The notes under the pieces were generated by a model that saw only the letters and a program-made list of their open reading frames with translations, ran no database searches and was not told where the DNA came from. A stretch of DNA of 64,000 nt from Zipacnadum sp036504235. GTDB taxonomy: Bacteria; Armatimonadota; Zipacnadia; Zipacnadales; Zipacnadaceae. Shown here piece by piece: positions 9,187 to 18,695 of the stretch; the first letter of the stretch is position 1, and every line of letters starts with the position of its first letter. The stretch is from contig DASXVN010000046.1 of the NCBI GenBank assembly GCA_036504235.1, positions 141,933-205,932 of the forward strand, read 5' to 3'. A program made the translations under genes and the position numbers.

Positions 9187-12100
9187 TCACCGCCGGGTCA
9201 CCCGTTGCAGGGTGATGCCTTTGATGCCCAGGGAACCGGGCGTCCAGGTGCGGGCCGCGGAGGTCGGCAGCAGCGTCAGGGTGTTCGGCTGCCCGAATTT
9301 TACCCAGGGGGTGATGTCCATGTAGGTCACCGCCGGGTACCAGGACACCGGGCAGAACACCACTTTGGAGTTGAGGACGAAGCTGTTGTAGTCTGCCAGA
9401 TTCTCCGGCTCGAGGTTGATAAAGACGCGCGACCCCCGCCAGGCCGCGGGAACGACCAGGTCGCGCTTGACGGCGAACAGGCCGGTGAACTTGCCGGGCA
9501 GCGTTACCGGAGTCAGCCCGCTGTCCTCGTTCGCCTGCACCTGCCACTCGCCGGTCACCTCCAGGGTGGCGTCCGGGTGCGGCCGGCGCACCAGCTTGAT
9601 ATCGCCGACGAAGCCGGTGGGCGGGGTGCTGAAGACGAGCAGGTTGTCTCCGCCAAAGGCCAGCAGCGAGCTTACGTCCACCGCTAGCTCTTTGGCGCTG
9701 CCCGTGGTGACCCCTCCGACGAAGGTGCCGTTCAGCGCCGCTTGTACGCGCAGGGGCTCGCGCCAGTAGTGCGAGAAGACCAACTGATAGCTGTCCCCGG
9801 CCTGCCAGGAGGGGGGTAGCGTCACCGGGAGGCGGTACAGCAGGCGCTGGGTGTCGTCGAGCTTCATCTTGAGGAAGTCGGGCCGCACGAAGCCCGGCAG
9901 CGGCTGGAACCCGGCAGCGGAGGCGTCGGCCCGCGAGAGCGTGGCCACCCCGGCCTGCGTCTCCTCGGCGGCCGTGACGACCTTGATCTGCGCGCCCGTG
10001 CGGATCTCCACCTCATCGATCGGGAGGTCGGGCCGGTCCAGCAGGGCGCCCGGGGCCGAGGCTTTCCACCATTCCGTCAGGTGCGTATACCAGTCGCGGA
10101 CGGCCTCCTGGGGAGGGCGGGCGTTCTGCGTCGCCACGATGCGCGTCTCATAGGGGGCCAACGCCACGTTCTCCAGGTGTACGGTGGCGCCGGTCACCGT
10201 GCCGGTGAGGGTTGCTCCATCTTTGGGGTCAAACAGCGCCGTCGCCGGGTGATTGGTCTTCCAGTCCAGCGTCAAGGTTTGCGGGGTATCGGTCGGGTTC
10301 CACAGGGTCAGGTATTCCTCGGTTCCGTTGTTGGCCAGGTAGTGCTCGCGCCAGACCGCGTGGGTGTTGGCCGCCGCCAGCGGGGTGAGGCCGAGGTTGG
10401 CGTAGAGGTCCTCCAGGAAGGCGCACTGGCCCTCGCCCGGCCACCAGAGGCCGGACTTGTCAAACGAATCGCGCCAGAAGGGACTGCCCAGCACGATCAC
10501 CCGGCCCTGGCCGAGCCGGCGCAGGCCGATGGCGATGGCGCCGTCGCTGTACCGAGCGATCGCCTGCGTGCCCGGGGCCACGGCCTCCAGGCTGAGGCAC
10601 TTGTCGGCGAAGTTGTAGTCGGAGTAGTCAACGGACTTGCCCCGATTGTAGAAGGTCTTGCCGGCCAGCTTCGTGAAGAGCGGCTGGTCCCGCAAGATGG
10701 TGACCGCCCCTTCCATCGGCCGGACGGCGGCCACGCGGAAGCCGGTCAGAGCACTGATCGGCCAGGCATCGCGCTGGGTGTAGGTATGCCGGCCGGTCTC
10801 CTGCAGGGCCACGAAGGTCCCCCCGGCCTCCACGTAGGCCGCAATCCGTTGCACCGTCTCCGGGGACATGACCCAGGTGCCGCAGTCCCAGAGCACCGGG
10901 TAGTCCTTCGCCAGGCCGTCTTCCAGGCTCAGTTCATCGAGATAAGCGTAGGAATAGCCGAGGGACTGCAGGTCCCCGCGCCCCAGGTCGAAGATCATGG
11001 GAATGCCGCGGGGCAGCAGCTTGTCGTTCTGCGAGGACCAGAACAAGCCGATATCGGGCTGCTTGATCTCGCGGCGACCCGCCAGCTTGAGGTAGGGCAT
11101 GTACTCGACCCAGAGGTCTTTGGCGGGGCTGTACATCATGGACTGGATATTGTGGAAGTTGTCGAACGCGTTGAGCCCCTCGAAGGTGAAGAAGCCGATC
11201 CAGCGGCGCAGGGCGACCGGATCGTTGATACTGCCGCCGAACTCCGCTGAAGCCTCCACCCGGCGGGGGTAGCCCAGGCGCCGATCCCAGGCGCGCAGGA
11301 AGCTGCCCTCGCCGGTATTGTGTCCGTACGCGCCGTATTTCTCCTGCAGGCGCATGAACAAGTCTTTGTCGTAGGCCGCATGGATCTTGATCGGGCGGTT
11401 GGGGTCGACGGCGCGGATCGCCTGACAGCTCTTCTCCACCTGATCGGCCATGCACCAGGAGACGTACTCCTGCCAATCGACGAAGCGCGCATTGCGCCGC
11501 GAGTCGGAGAAGGGGTACTTCTCCAGAGGCTGGGTCGCCAGAAAGAAGATGCCCGCCATCCCCTGAGCGACATTGGCCGGCAGATAGGCCAGCGTGTTGC
11601 TCCCGGGGCGCAGGACGTCGGTGACGTCCACCTGGCCGGAGACGGGGAGGCCGGAGGCGTTGAACAGCGAGGCCAGCTCCTGTCCATTGACCCACAGGCG
11701 GTCCGGATTGGGCCAGCTCCGGGAGATCGACAGCGAGATGACGTTGAGGAAGACGCGCCCGTGAGCCTTGCGCTCCGCCAGCCAGGGGGAGGAAATCGTC
11801 AGCGTGCCGCGGTACCAGGTCGGCCGGCCCGCGCGCCAGAACATGTCGAGCTGCTCGCCGCCGGGCATGGCGAAGCTCGGCCAGTTCGCGTCGGCGCAAC
11901 GGTCGGCCTGATAGCCGTTCTTCAGCCCGTCCTCCAGGGAGGCGGTATGCACGCGCCAGGTAGGGTCCGCCCGGACGCTGTCCGGCTGCCAGCCGTAAAA
12001 GTCGTACCCCATAGGGATGGGTACCTGATCCCAGGCGCGGAACTTCCCGCGATTGCCGTACCAAGCCTGCCCGAGATCGGCCAGGGTGTAGTGACGCTGC

Positions 12101-13035
12101 TCCTGCAGCCACCGGGCGAAGTGGCTGCGGTTGGTCTCCGAAAAATCCCAGTAGTAGTAGTCGGCGAAGGGCCCAATCTCGCCGTGGGGCTCCAGCCAGT
12201 CTACTAGATTCGGATCGTCCACGAGTTCCTTGACGGTCTGCTGGAAGGTCCAATCGCGATAGGCCAGCAGCTTCTCGCCGCCGAAGCTGACGCCCCCGTA
12301 GTAGTTGGGCGCCGAGGAGAACTGCGGGCCCGACTGGACCAGGTCCTCGGGCGCGAGGCGGGCCAGTGACTGGCTCCACTCGTGCCACTGGGCAAAATGA
12401 TAGGGGCGGTCGTACTCGTGAATCTTCGGCAGCAGGTTGCGGAGCTGGTAGCCACCGGCGGCCGGCTGCACGGTCAGGTCCAGGGATCGGGCGTAGGCGA
12501 AATGGTCATCGACGGTATTGGGCTTGCCCTTGCTGAGGTCATCGTCCCAGCCGTAGGGGTACCAACTGCCGATGCCGTAGTGCGAGAACTTGTCCAGGTA
12601 CTTCGGGTAGCGGTACTGCGGGTCGAGGAACCGGGCACCGGCCAGCAGGGGCACGGCCCCAGCGAAGGCCTCCGCCAGATTCTCGGTGCGAGGGCTGGTG
12701 ATCGCCAGGACGGTGCGATCGCGCGCCGCCAGGAGGAAGCTGCCGAGCCCTGGTCGCACCAGGATCGGCACACTCTTCCCGCCGAGCTCGACGGTGGGCA
12801 AGGAGACCGCCACGGTGGCGGTCTGGGCCAGGTCGCGGCCCAGCTTGTGCAGGAGCAACGTCGCGTGCTCGGGGCTGTCGCAGGCAAACTGCAACCCGGC
12901 CAACCCCTCCGGCGCCGGCAGGTCCGTGCAGCTAACCTCCCCGTAACCGCGCAAGGCGGTCGCCGATCCCGGCGCGGGGAGGAGGGCTAGTCCGACTAGC
13001 AGGCTCAGGCAGGTGCACAGGACTCGAAGTCTCAT
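9187..13035 (-). CDS. secreted GH42-like beta-galactosidase family protein, paralogue B
   Basis: The product is 1282 residues, with signal peptide MRLRVLCTCLSLLVGLALLP and an AGGAG ribosome binding site. The layout matches the gene at 2681-6601: N-terminal domain, TIM barrel with WLEPHGEIG, an inserted jelly-roll (PTWYRGTLTISSPW...FLNVISL), return to the barrel with ASAEFGG and FEGLNAFDNFHN, a GATase-like domain (GGTFVALQETGRHT), then Ig-like and a C-terminal jelly-roll. Sequence identity between the copies is limited outside motif blocks, so the duplication is old or one copy was acquired. It lies directly upstream of the GH36 gene on the minus strand. It may act on the beta-linked part of the same glycan. 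Loss of catalysis in one copy cannot be excluded without alignment. Confidence 0.68.
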   Translation of the reverse strand: MRLRVLCTCLSLLVGLALLPAPGSATALRGYGEVSCTDLPAPEGLAGLQFACDSPEHATLLLHKLGRDLAQTATVAVSLPTVELGGKSVPILVRPGLGSFLLAARDRTVLAITSPRTENLAEAFAGAVPLLAGARFLDPQYRYPKYLDKFSHYGIGSWYPYGWDDDLSKGKPNTVDDHFAYARSLDLTVQPAAGGYQLRNLLPKIHEYDRPYHFAQWHEWSQSLARLAPEDLVQSGPQFSSAPNYYGGVSFGGEKLLAYRDWTFQQTVKELVDDPNLVDWLEPHGEIGPFADYYYWDFSETNRSHFARWLQEQRHYTLADLGQAWYGNRGKFRAWDQVPIPMGYDFYGWQPDSVRADPTWRVHTASLEDGLKNGYQADRCADANWPSFAMPGGEQLDMFWRAGRPTWYRGTLTISSPWLAERKAHGRVFLNVISLSISRSWPNPDRLWVNGQELASLFNASGLPVSGQVDVTDVLRPGSNTLAYLPANVAQGMAGIFFLATQPLEKYPFSDSRRNARFVDWQEYVSWCMADQVEKSCQAIRAVDPNRPIKIHAAYDKDLFMRLQEKYGAYGHNTGEGSFLRAWDRRLGYPRRVEASAEFGGSINDPVALRRWIGFFTFEGLNAFDNFHNIQSMMYSPAKDLWVEYMPYLKLAGRREIKQPDIGLFWSSQNDKLLPRGIPMIFDLGRGDLQSLGYSYAYLDELSLEDGLAKDYPVLWDCGTWVMSPETVQRIAAYVEAGGTFVALQETGRHTYTQRDAWPISALTGFRVAAVRPMEGAVTILRDQPLFTKLAGKTFYNRGKSVDYSDYNFADKCLSLEAVAPGTQAIARYSDGAIAIGLRRLGQGRVIVLGSPFWRDSFDKSGLWWPGEGQCAFLEDLYANLGLTPLAAANTHAVWREHYLANNGTEEYLTLWNPTDTPQTLTLDWKTNHPATALFDPKDGATLTGTVTGATVHLENVALAPYETRIVATQNARPPQEAVRDWYTHLTEWWKASAPGALLDRPDLPIDEVEIRTGAQIKVVTAAEETQAGVATLSRADASAAGFQPLPGFVRPDFLKMKLDDTQRLLYRLPVTLPPSWQAGDSYQLVFSHYWREPLRVQAALNGTFVGGVTTGSAKELAVDVSSLLAFGGDNLLVFSTPPTGFVGDIKLVRRPHPDATLEVTGEWQVQANEDSGLTPVTLPGKFTGLFAVKRDLVVPAAWRGSRVFINLEPENLADYNSFVLNSKVVFCPVSWYPAVTYMDITPWVKFGQPNTLTLLPTSAARTWTPGSLGIKGITLQRVTRR

Positions 13036-13093
13036 GGCAGTGTCTCCTATCTTGGTGATCTAGCTGTCGGCAAACGGACGGCTTTTGGGCAGG

Positions 13094-13837
13094 CTACTGA
13101 GCCTCCAGCAGCACCAGCTTGATATTGTCGAAGGCGATGCGGCCCGGCCAGGCGTGGCCCCCCGGCAAGAGGGCGTCAAGGACCAGCGAGGAGAACACGG
13201 TCGCCCGGGGCTGCGTCCAGGGCACGGTGATCGCCGCGTCGGCTCTGCCGTCGACCGTGAGGGTGACGGTCTTGGCGGATACGTCGATGAGGGCGTCCAG
13301 ATGCACCGGGGTGTTGGCCTGGTAGCGTCCCACCTCCGCGGTGCCGACTTTGATCGAGCCATCTTCGTAGAACTCGATCCCGGCCGCGTCCCACAGGTGA
13401 ACCCCGCCCATGATGGTCACCGAACCCATCGCCACGTCCAGCGAGAGCTGCAGGCGCTTGCACTCTTTGGCGACGGTGTAGGGCAGGGAGATCCACATGC
13501 GGGGGCCGTAGTGCGGCTGGGCGTTCTCCGTGGCGACGAACAGTACCGGCTGATCGGTCAGGCCCAGCGCCTCCTTCTCCACGGTCGCCGTCCGCGTGCG
13601 GGTGACGTACTCCAGGGCCGAGTAGGTGCGCAGGGGCAGCTTCGCCCAGTCGTCGGTCCCGGCCGCCTCGATCTGCGCCTTGGTAAGGGGCTGCGGCCCC
13701 CGGCCGACGGGGTCGGCGTTGAAGTTGACGTCCCACAGCACGAGCGGCAATTGCACGCCCGCGGGCACCGCGGCACTCGCCGCGACCGTTACCAGCAGCA
13801 GCGCCAGGCCCAGCGTCAGGGCTCGCGTCAGGCTCAT
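13094..13837 (-). CDS. secreted LamG/concanavalin-like hypothetical protein
   Basis: The start at 13837 is chosen because its ATG overlaps the TGA of the upstream gene (ATGA) and follows GGAGGTGGACAA. A longer in-frame start would add only eight residues without a better ribosome site. The 247-residue product begins with a clear signal peptide (MSLTRALTLGLALLLVTVAA). The body is rich in short beta strands (LQLSLDVAMGSVTIMGGVHLWDAAG, split here by turns; FYEDGSIKVGT; LDALIDVSAKTVTLTVDG; ending RIAFDNIKLVLLE), a pattern typical of LamG or DUF1080-like jelly rolls that bind glycans. No catalytic residues are obvious. The tight coupling suggests it works with the 1529-residue protein upstream. 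Confidence 0.6.
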   Translation of the reverse strand: MSLTRALTLGLALLLVTVAASAAVPAGVQLPLVLWDVNFNADPVGRGPQPLTKAQIEAAGTDDWAKLPLRTYSALEYVTRTRTATVEKEALGLTDQPVLFVATENAQPHYGPRMWISLPYTVAKECKRLQLSLDVAMGSVTIMGGVHLWDAAGIEFYEDGSIKVGTAEVGRYQANTPVHLDALIDVSAKTVTLTVDGRADAAITVPWTQPRATVFSSLVLDALLPGGHAWPGRIAFDNIKLVLLEAQ

Positions 13838-16800
13838 TTGTCCACCTCCAGCTCGCCCCACAGCGCCGGGGTTAGGGCAGCCTCCGTGGGGACGTCGCTG
13901 ACTACCTGGGTCTGCTGGTTGAAGCGATATAGCCGGGCCACTCGGCGGCCGGTGGCGTCCGCGACGATGATGCCGGCATCGCCCTGCAAGACGCGGCCGG
14001 GCCAGAAGAGGCTCGTGGTCAGCGCCTTCACCGGGATGGTTGCCTCGACGACGTAGCCCTCCGCGGTGTCCACAATCGCCACCTGGGCGTCGCGGAGTCT
14101 GGTCACCTCGTCGAAGGTCACGGTGCGAGCCGGGGAGCTGAAGCTCACCGGCTGCGGGGCGAAGGGGACCTGGGCGCGATAGAGCATCGCGACGGGCTGG
14201 TCGCCCAGCTTGCTGAAGAGCAGACGGGTATCGCCGATCACCGGCGCGGTGCGCTGCGGATCGGCTACCGGGTCAAGGGCGAACTGCAGGTCGGCGGCAT
14301 CGCCGGTGAGGAAGAGCTGGGTCGGGTCCTGCCCGGTGTTCAGGAAGGGACGACCCTTAAAGACCTTGAAGGCTACGCACAGGAGGTTGTCCTGAAGGGA
14401 CAGGGCCACCTCCGCGCGGGGCTGGCCCGGCCGGGGGCCGATGCTCGCCGCGGTGCTCCAGTCCCACTCGTCCAGCTTGCCGTCGGGGGTCACCGGAGGA
14501 GTGGCGTTGCGCCGGGTGAGGCGGATCGGCGCGGTCTGGGTCTGCGCCTCCTGGGCGGCCTGCAGACGGGCGGCGGCCAGCGTAGCCTGCGCGGGAGTGA
14601 GCGTAATCGCGCCCGCGAAGCGCTGCACGGTATCCAGGCCGGTCACCTGCAGGAAGTGGTGGGCGTTCTTGCCGTGGGCCAGGATGACGCGCCCGTCGTC
14701 GAGACGGTTGAGGTACTGAATCGTCTCGCCCCGGTACATGTCCGGCCCGGGGGCGCCGCCCTCCGCGGGGTCCCGCAGCACGCGGCCAATATAGAGACCG
14801 TCCACGGTGAGGAAGGGCACATAGCAGCCATGCCACTGGGTCAGCCCGAAGACCTCCCCGGCCTCGCCACCCTTTACCGCCACCGGTCCGAGGAAGGCCT
14901 CGCCGGTGAGACTCCCCATGGGCCGATAGTCCACGGTGGTGCGGTACTGCCAGAGGGGGTGGCCGTCCGGCGCGTAGGCGGCCAGCACCGGCGGCTCCTT
15001 CTGCCAGCGCGAGGCCTCCCCGGGTGTCAGGCCCAGGGCCACTCCGGCGGGCGTTACCGTCATCGCTCGCATCGGCGTCGGCTTAGCCACCACCACGGTG
15101 GCCTGGTTGATATCGTAGCGCGGCGTGCCGTCGGTCGCCCACCCCTGCAGCGGGAAGCGGACGATCGCGTCGCCGCCGAGGATCACGTTGAAGTCCTTAT
15201 CCACGCCGCCGGGGCCCCAGTAAGCGCCGAGCAGCGGGAAGTCGGGGGTTTGCTTGCGCCACTGCATCTCGTCGGCCTGCACCAGCCCGTCGCCGTTCAG
15301 GTCGGTCCAGATGTAGTTGTCGCCGCCGTGGCCGTCGAGCGCCGCGGGGTGGGGCTCATGCCGCCACAGCAGCTCTGACTCTTTGAGCACCTGGGGGTTG
15401 TCGCGGCGATTGAAGACGCTCCCCACTGCGGCGCAGGGCCGCCAGGCGCCGTCCGGGAGCAACTGGCCGATCACCACGGCTTGATCCACCGAGGTCGCCA
15501 GGTAGCGGCGGTCGCCCGGCCCGTCCACGTACTTCGTAGCCGGGGCATTCGACGCCTGGGAGAGCCCGAGCCCGAAGTAGGCCTCTTTAGCTGTGCGGCG
15601 CCACATCGTCGCCAGCGGGCGATAGCCCTCCTTCGTCAGGTCAACCGCGTAGAGCATGCCAAAGGCGAGCGCGCGGGAGGGGTCATGGGGGTCAATCAGG
15701 CCGCCGGCCACTCCGCCATAGGGGGTGCCGCCGAGGAACTCCTTAAGGAATTTGCCGGTGCGCGCCTCCCAGACGCTGACGCGCCGGGGGTAGTTGTCGT
15801 CTTCCGCCACCCACAGCTTGCCCTCCTGGTCAATCGCTAGCCCGCGGGGGAGCAGCATGCCGTTAGGATTGTAGGCGCCGACCCAGGGCCGGCCGCCAGG
15901 GAGGCCGACGGTTCGCGCGAGCTTGCCCGCCTCGAAGACCTTGACGCACTGCGCGGCGCCCCAGTCGGCCACATAGAGCGCGCCGTCCGCGGCCACGGCC
16001 AGCGCCACGGGGGCCTCCAGGCCGACCTTGACCACCGGCGTGTACGCCCCAGTGGCCAGGTCGACGCGCACCACGGAGGCGCCGCTCGCCGCGTACAACT
16101 CGCCCTGCGGACCCCAGGCCAGTCCCGCCGGAACCGGCAGCGGCCAGCGGGCCAGCGGGGCCATGTCGGCGCTGTTGTAGACGGCGATCACGTTCTCCAC
16201 GCGCAGGCTGACGTAGAGCTTGCCGCCCCGCGCCGCCAGCCCGGCGAGATTGCCGCCCGCGCAGTGTCCGGAGAAGAAGTAGTCGTCATGCAACGCGTAG
16301 GTGTCCCAGGAGTAGTTCTTGCGCTGCCAGAGATGCCAGGTCCAGTTGACGGCTACCTGGGAGGTATCGTGCTTGGTGATCTCCTGGTACGGCTTAGAGA
16401 GGGAGAAGCCGCGGCGTTGGCCGGTGGTGCGGTCCAGGCAGGAGATGACCGTGGTGAAGTAGGCCAGCCCCTTCTCGTCCTTCTGCGGCTGGCGGACCAG
16501 TTCATTGGCGAAATAGAGGAATTGCCCGTCGCTGGCCAGCAGACCCGTACCGCCTGCCGCGCCGGCCGCGGGAGTCTGGAAGAAGCCCCAGCGCTTCTTG
16601 CCGGTGAAATCACAGCCGATAAAGCCGTTGCCGTCCTCCGCCGAAGGCCAGCCCAGATAGACCCCCCAGTCGTCGGCGGCTACGGTTTGCGGAGGCCCAT
16701 GATCGCCGCCCCACTCGCCGGTGCCGTCCTCATTCTGCCAGGGCGGCGTGCCCGGGTTGGCGAGCGTCATCAGGTACTTCAAATCGAGACCGGTGTGGTG

Positions 16801-18423
16801 CAGCCCGCGAAAATGGTACGCGCCGGCTGCGGCGGGGACGCCCTCGTCGTCCAGCCCGTCCCAGTCCGCCACCGTTTGTCCCTCGCCCACCTTGAGGCAA
16901 TCAAGCAGCCGCCGCACCACTTGCCCCTGCGCGTTCTCGACCACCACGGTGTAGAAGCCGTCGCGGGGGGCCACGAAGGGCAAGGTGACCACGCCGCTAG
17001 GCTGCGCTAGTTTGGCGTTGATAATGAAAGGCAGGCGATTGCCGTCCAGGCCGCTCCAGAATAGGTCGAGGATCACCCGGAAGCTGTCGCCCGTCTGGAG
17101 TGGCGCCCCGGTCTGGGTGATCAGCGCCCAGGGGAAGAACAACTCCTCCGTGTACCCGCCGCCGGGAGTGGGCTGCAGGGCCAGCTGGGCCCCTTTCGCC
17201 AGTGCGTCAGGCACCTGGCCCTCGTTGAACTTCGCCCCGTAGGTGATGTGCATCGCCGGGGTCTGGGAGGCGGTGTGATACCACGTGTCGATCTGGCTCA
17301 CCTTGTCGGTGCCGAGGCGGACCTGCAGGGCGTCGCCGCCGTCGTAACCGTGATCGACGGTACGCGGGTCATTCACGTTGAGCTGGGGCCCCCCGGTCTG
17401 CCAGCGCAGGCCCACGGCGAGTCCCTCGGCCGTATAGCCCCAGTGCACGGTGCAGGCGTAGCGCCCGGGGAAGGTGGTGGGCTCATAGGCGATGGTGGTG
17501 CCGGAGGCGGGGTCCCACTCGGTCAGCTTGCCGTCCAGAGTGAGTTTCGCCAGCGGCACCGCGACCATCTGGGTCACCCGGGTACGCTCGCTGCCCAGGT
17601 GCATCATGGGTGGATTGGCCGGGGCGGGCGTTCCAGCCGGGGCCAGAGTAACCAGCGCGCCGGCGGCCGGATCATAGGGCAGGTCCGCCAGCGAGAGATC
17701 GCGCCAGCCGTCCATCATCCCCCAGCCCATGTAGCCACCCCAGCGGCTACCCGAATAGCCCGTAGCGGCGACGTCGCGCACCCACTGCTTGTACCCCGCG
17801 GCGGGGTCCAGCCCGCCAAAGCATAGCTCCACGCCCAGGCGTAAGGGAGCCCCGGGGGCGGGCGCGCCGCCCAGCGCGGCCCAGGGCAGGCGCACCTCCT
17901 GGGTATAGCTCGACTTACCCGTGAGGCGGTACCCCTGGGTCACGTCGGCCGGCGGTTTACCTTGGGCGAGGGGCGTGGCGCCGGCCGCGAGCAGAGCATG
18001 CGTGGCCGTGCCACCGGGAGTGCGCCAGAGGGCTACGTGGCGCACGGGCGTGCCGGGAACCGTCAGGATCAGACCGTCTCCCGGGGGGAGCAGCCCCGGG
18101 CTGGTCTGGGGGCCCAGGGGCGTGGGATCGCTCCACCAGACGGCCAGGTACAGAGCCTCGGCATCGTACTGGAGGGCGAGCTGGGCGTTGCAGTCATCAA
18201 AGGCGCCCTTGCCTTCCCCCGCGCTGCCCTGGTACAGGGACAGGAACTTGGCCTGCGTTTCGTCCCACTCTTGGAGGTTGCCATCCACGGTCACCGGCCC
18301 GCGCGTCGCGGTGATAGTGATCTCGCTGCCCACCGTGCGATTGCGCCCGCCCCCCGCCCCCGCGGGGGCGACCAGCGCAACGCCGAGCAACACGATCAGA
18401 ACCAGGGTGAGCCTGCGAGCCAT
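13834..18423 (-). CDS. giant secreted CBM9-like / FlgD-like / beta-propeller protein
   Basis: The start at 18423 opens a signal peptide (MARRLTLVLIVLLGVALVAP) with GAAGGAGA upstream. The product is 1529 residues. Three CBM9-like domains are marked by near-identical cores: PVTVDGNLQEWDE (about 45), LTLDGKLTEWD (about 290) and VTPDGKLDEWDW (about 1300). A FlgD-type Ig domain follows the second (DWDGLDDEGVPAAAGAYHFRG). Between it and the third lies a long beta-propeller with NHL/SMP-30-like blades (GLAIDQEGKLWVAEDDN, DGALYVADWG). It also has a dockerin-like or EF-hand-like phrase, TDLNGDGLVQADEMQW. Expected role: extracellular glycan binding or sensing rather than hydrolysis. It is translationally coupled to the LamG-like gene and divergent from a dehydrogenase operon. 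Confidence 0.65.
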   Translation of the reverse strand: MARRLTLVLIVLLGVALVAPAGAGGGRNRTVGSEITITATRGPVTVDGNLQEWDETQAKFLSLYQGSAGEGKGAFDDCNAQLALQYDAEALYLAVWWSDPTPLGPQTSPGLLPPGDGLILTVPGTPVRHVALWRTPGGTATHALLAAGATPLAQGKPPADVTQGYRLTGKSSYTQEVRLPWAALGGAPAPGAPLRLGVELCFGGLDPAAGYKQWVRDVAATGYSGSRWGGYMGWGMMDGWRDLSLADLPYDPAAGALVTLAPAGTPAPANPPMMHLGSERTRVTQMVAVPLAKLTLDGKLTEWDPASGTTIAYEPTTFPGRYACTVHWGYTAEGLAVGLRWQTGGPQLNVNDPRTVDHGYDGGDALQVRLGTDKVSQIDTWYHTASQTPAMHITYGAKFNEGQVPDALAKGAQLALQPTPGGGYTEELFFPWALITQTGAPLQTGDSFRVILDLFWSGLDGNRLPFIINAKLAQPSGVVTLPFVAPRDGFYTVVVENAQGQVVRRLLDCLKVGEGQTVADWDGLDDEGVPAAAGAYHFRGLHHTGLDLKYLMTLANPGTPPWQNEDGTGEWGGDHGPPQTVAADDWGVYLGWPSAEDGNGFIGCDFTGKKRWGFFQTPAAGAAGGTGLLASDGQFLYFANELVRQPQKDEKGLAYFTTVISCLDRTTGQRRGFSLSKPYQEITKHDTSQVAVNWTWHLWQRKNYSWDTYALHDDYFFSGHCAGGNLAGLAARGGKLYVSLRVENVIAVYNSADMAPLARWPLPVPAGLAWGPQGELYAASGASVVRVDLATGAYTPVVKVGLEAPVALAVAADGALYVADWGAAQCVKVFEAGKLARTVGLPGGRPWVGAYNPNGMLLPRGLAIDQEGKLWVAEDDNYPRRVSVWEARTGKFLKEFLGGTPYGGVAGGLIDPHDPSRALAFGMLYAVDLTKEGYRPLATMWRRTAKEAYFGLGLSQASNAPATKYVDGPGDRRYLATSVDQAVVIGQLLPDGAWRPCAAVGSVFNRRDNPQVLKESELLWRHEPHPAALDGHGGDNYIWTDLNGDGLVQADEMQWRKQTPDFPLLGAYWGPGGVDKDFNVILGGDAIVRFPLQGWATDGTPRYDINQATVVVAKPTPMRAMTVTPAGVALGLTPGEASRWQKEPPVLAAYAPDGHPLWQYRTTVDYRPMGSLTGEAFLGPVAVKGGEAGEVFGLTQWHGCYVPFLTVDGLYIGRVLRDPAEGGAPGPDMYRGETIQYLNRLDDGRVILAHGKNAHHFLQVTGLDTVQRFAGAITLTPAQATLAAARLQAAQEAQTQTAPIRLTRRNATPPVTPDGKLDEWDWSTAASIGPRPGQPRAEVALSLQDNLLCVAFKVFKGRPFLNTGQDPTQLFLTGDAADLQFALDPVADPQRTAPVIGDTRLLFSKLGDQPVAMLYRAQVPFAPQPVSFSSPARTVTFDEVTRLRDAQVAIVDTAEGYVVEATIPVKALTTSLFWPGRVLQGDAGIIVADATGRRVARLYRFNQQTQVVSDVPTEAALTPALWGELEVDK

Positions 18424-18695
18424 GTAGGTCTCCTTCGGTGGAGCAGGTGTATTGTCAATGCAAGTCGGGCCGCAACTGCTTCGTTGCATTATTTCCCGCT
18501 CGGTTCAGTTGTGCAAGGTCGCCAGTGTAAGGTCAGGGACGGAGGGAGGATCTTGTGGTTAGTTCCCGAGGCCTCGTCCCGGCACCTGCCCGCGCCCTCA
18601 TTTTGTGTTACTCCGAGGGGCAGGTAAACCGCGGCCGATGACGAAACGACACTGGTTTGCGCAAGGTGATCCGGGAAGAAAGGTGAGCGCGTCTT
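18424..18695. promoter_or_regulatory. divergent intergenic region with three dyads
   Basis: This 272-bp region separates the minus-strand propeller gene from the plus-strand dehydrogenase operon and must hold promoters for both. Visible symmetry: AATGCAA (18457-18463) with TTGCATT (18484-18490); the perfect 10-bp palindrome CGAGGCCTCG (18567-18576); and ACCTGCCC (18584-18591) with GGGCAGGT (18618-18625). No convincing -35/-10 pair could be assigned. The dyads are candidate operators for a shared regulator. Confidence 0.35.
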
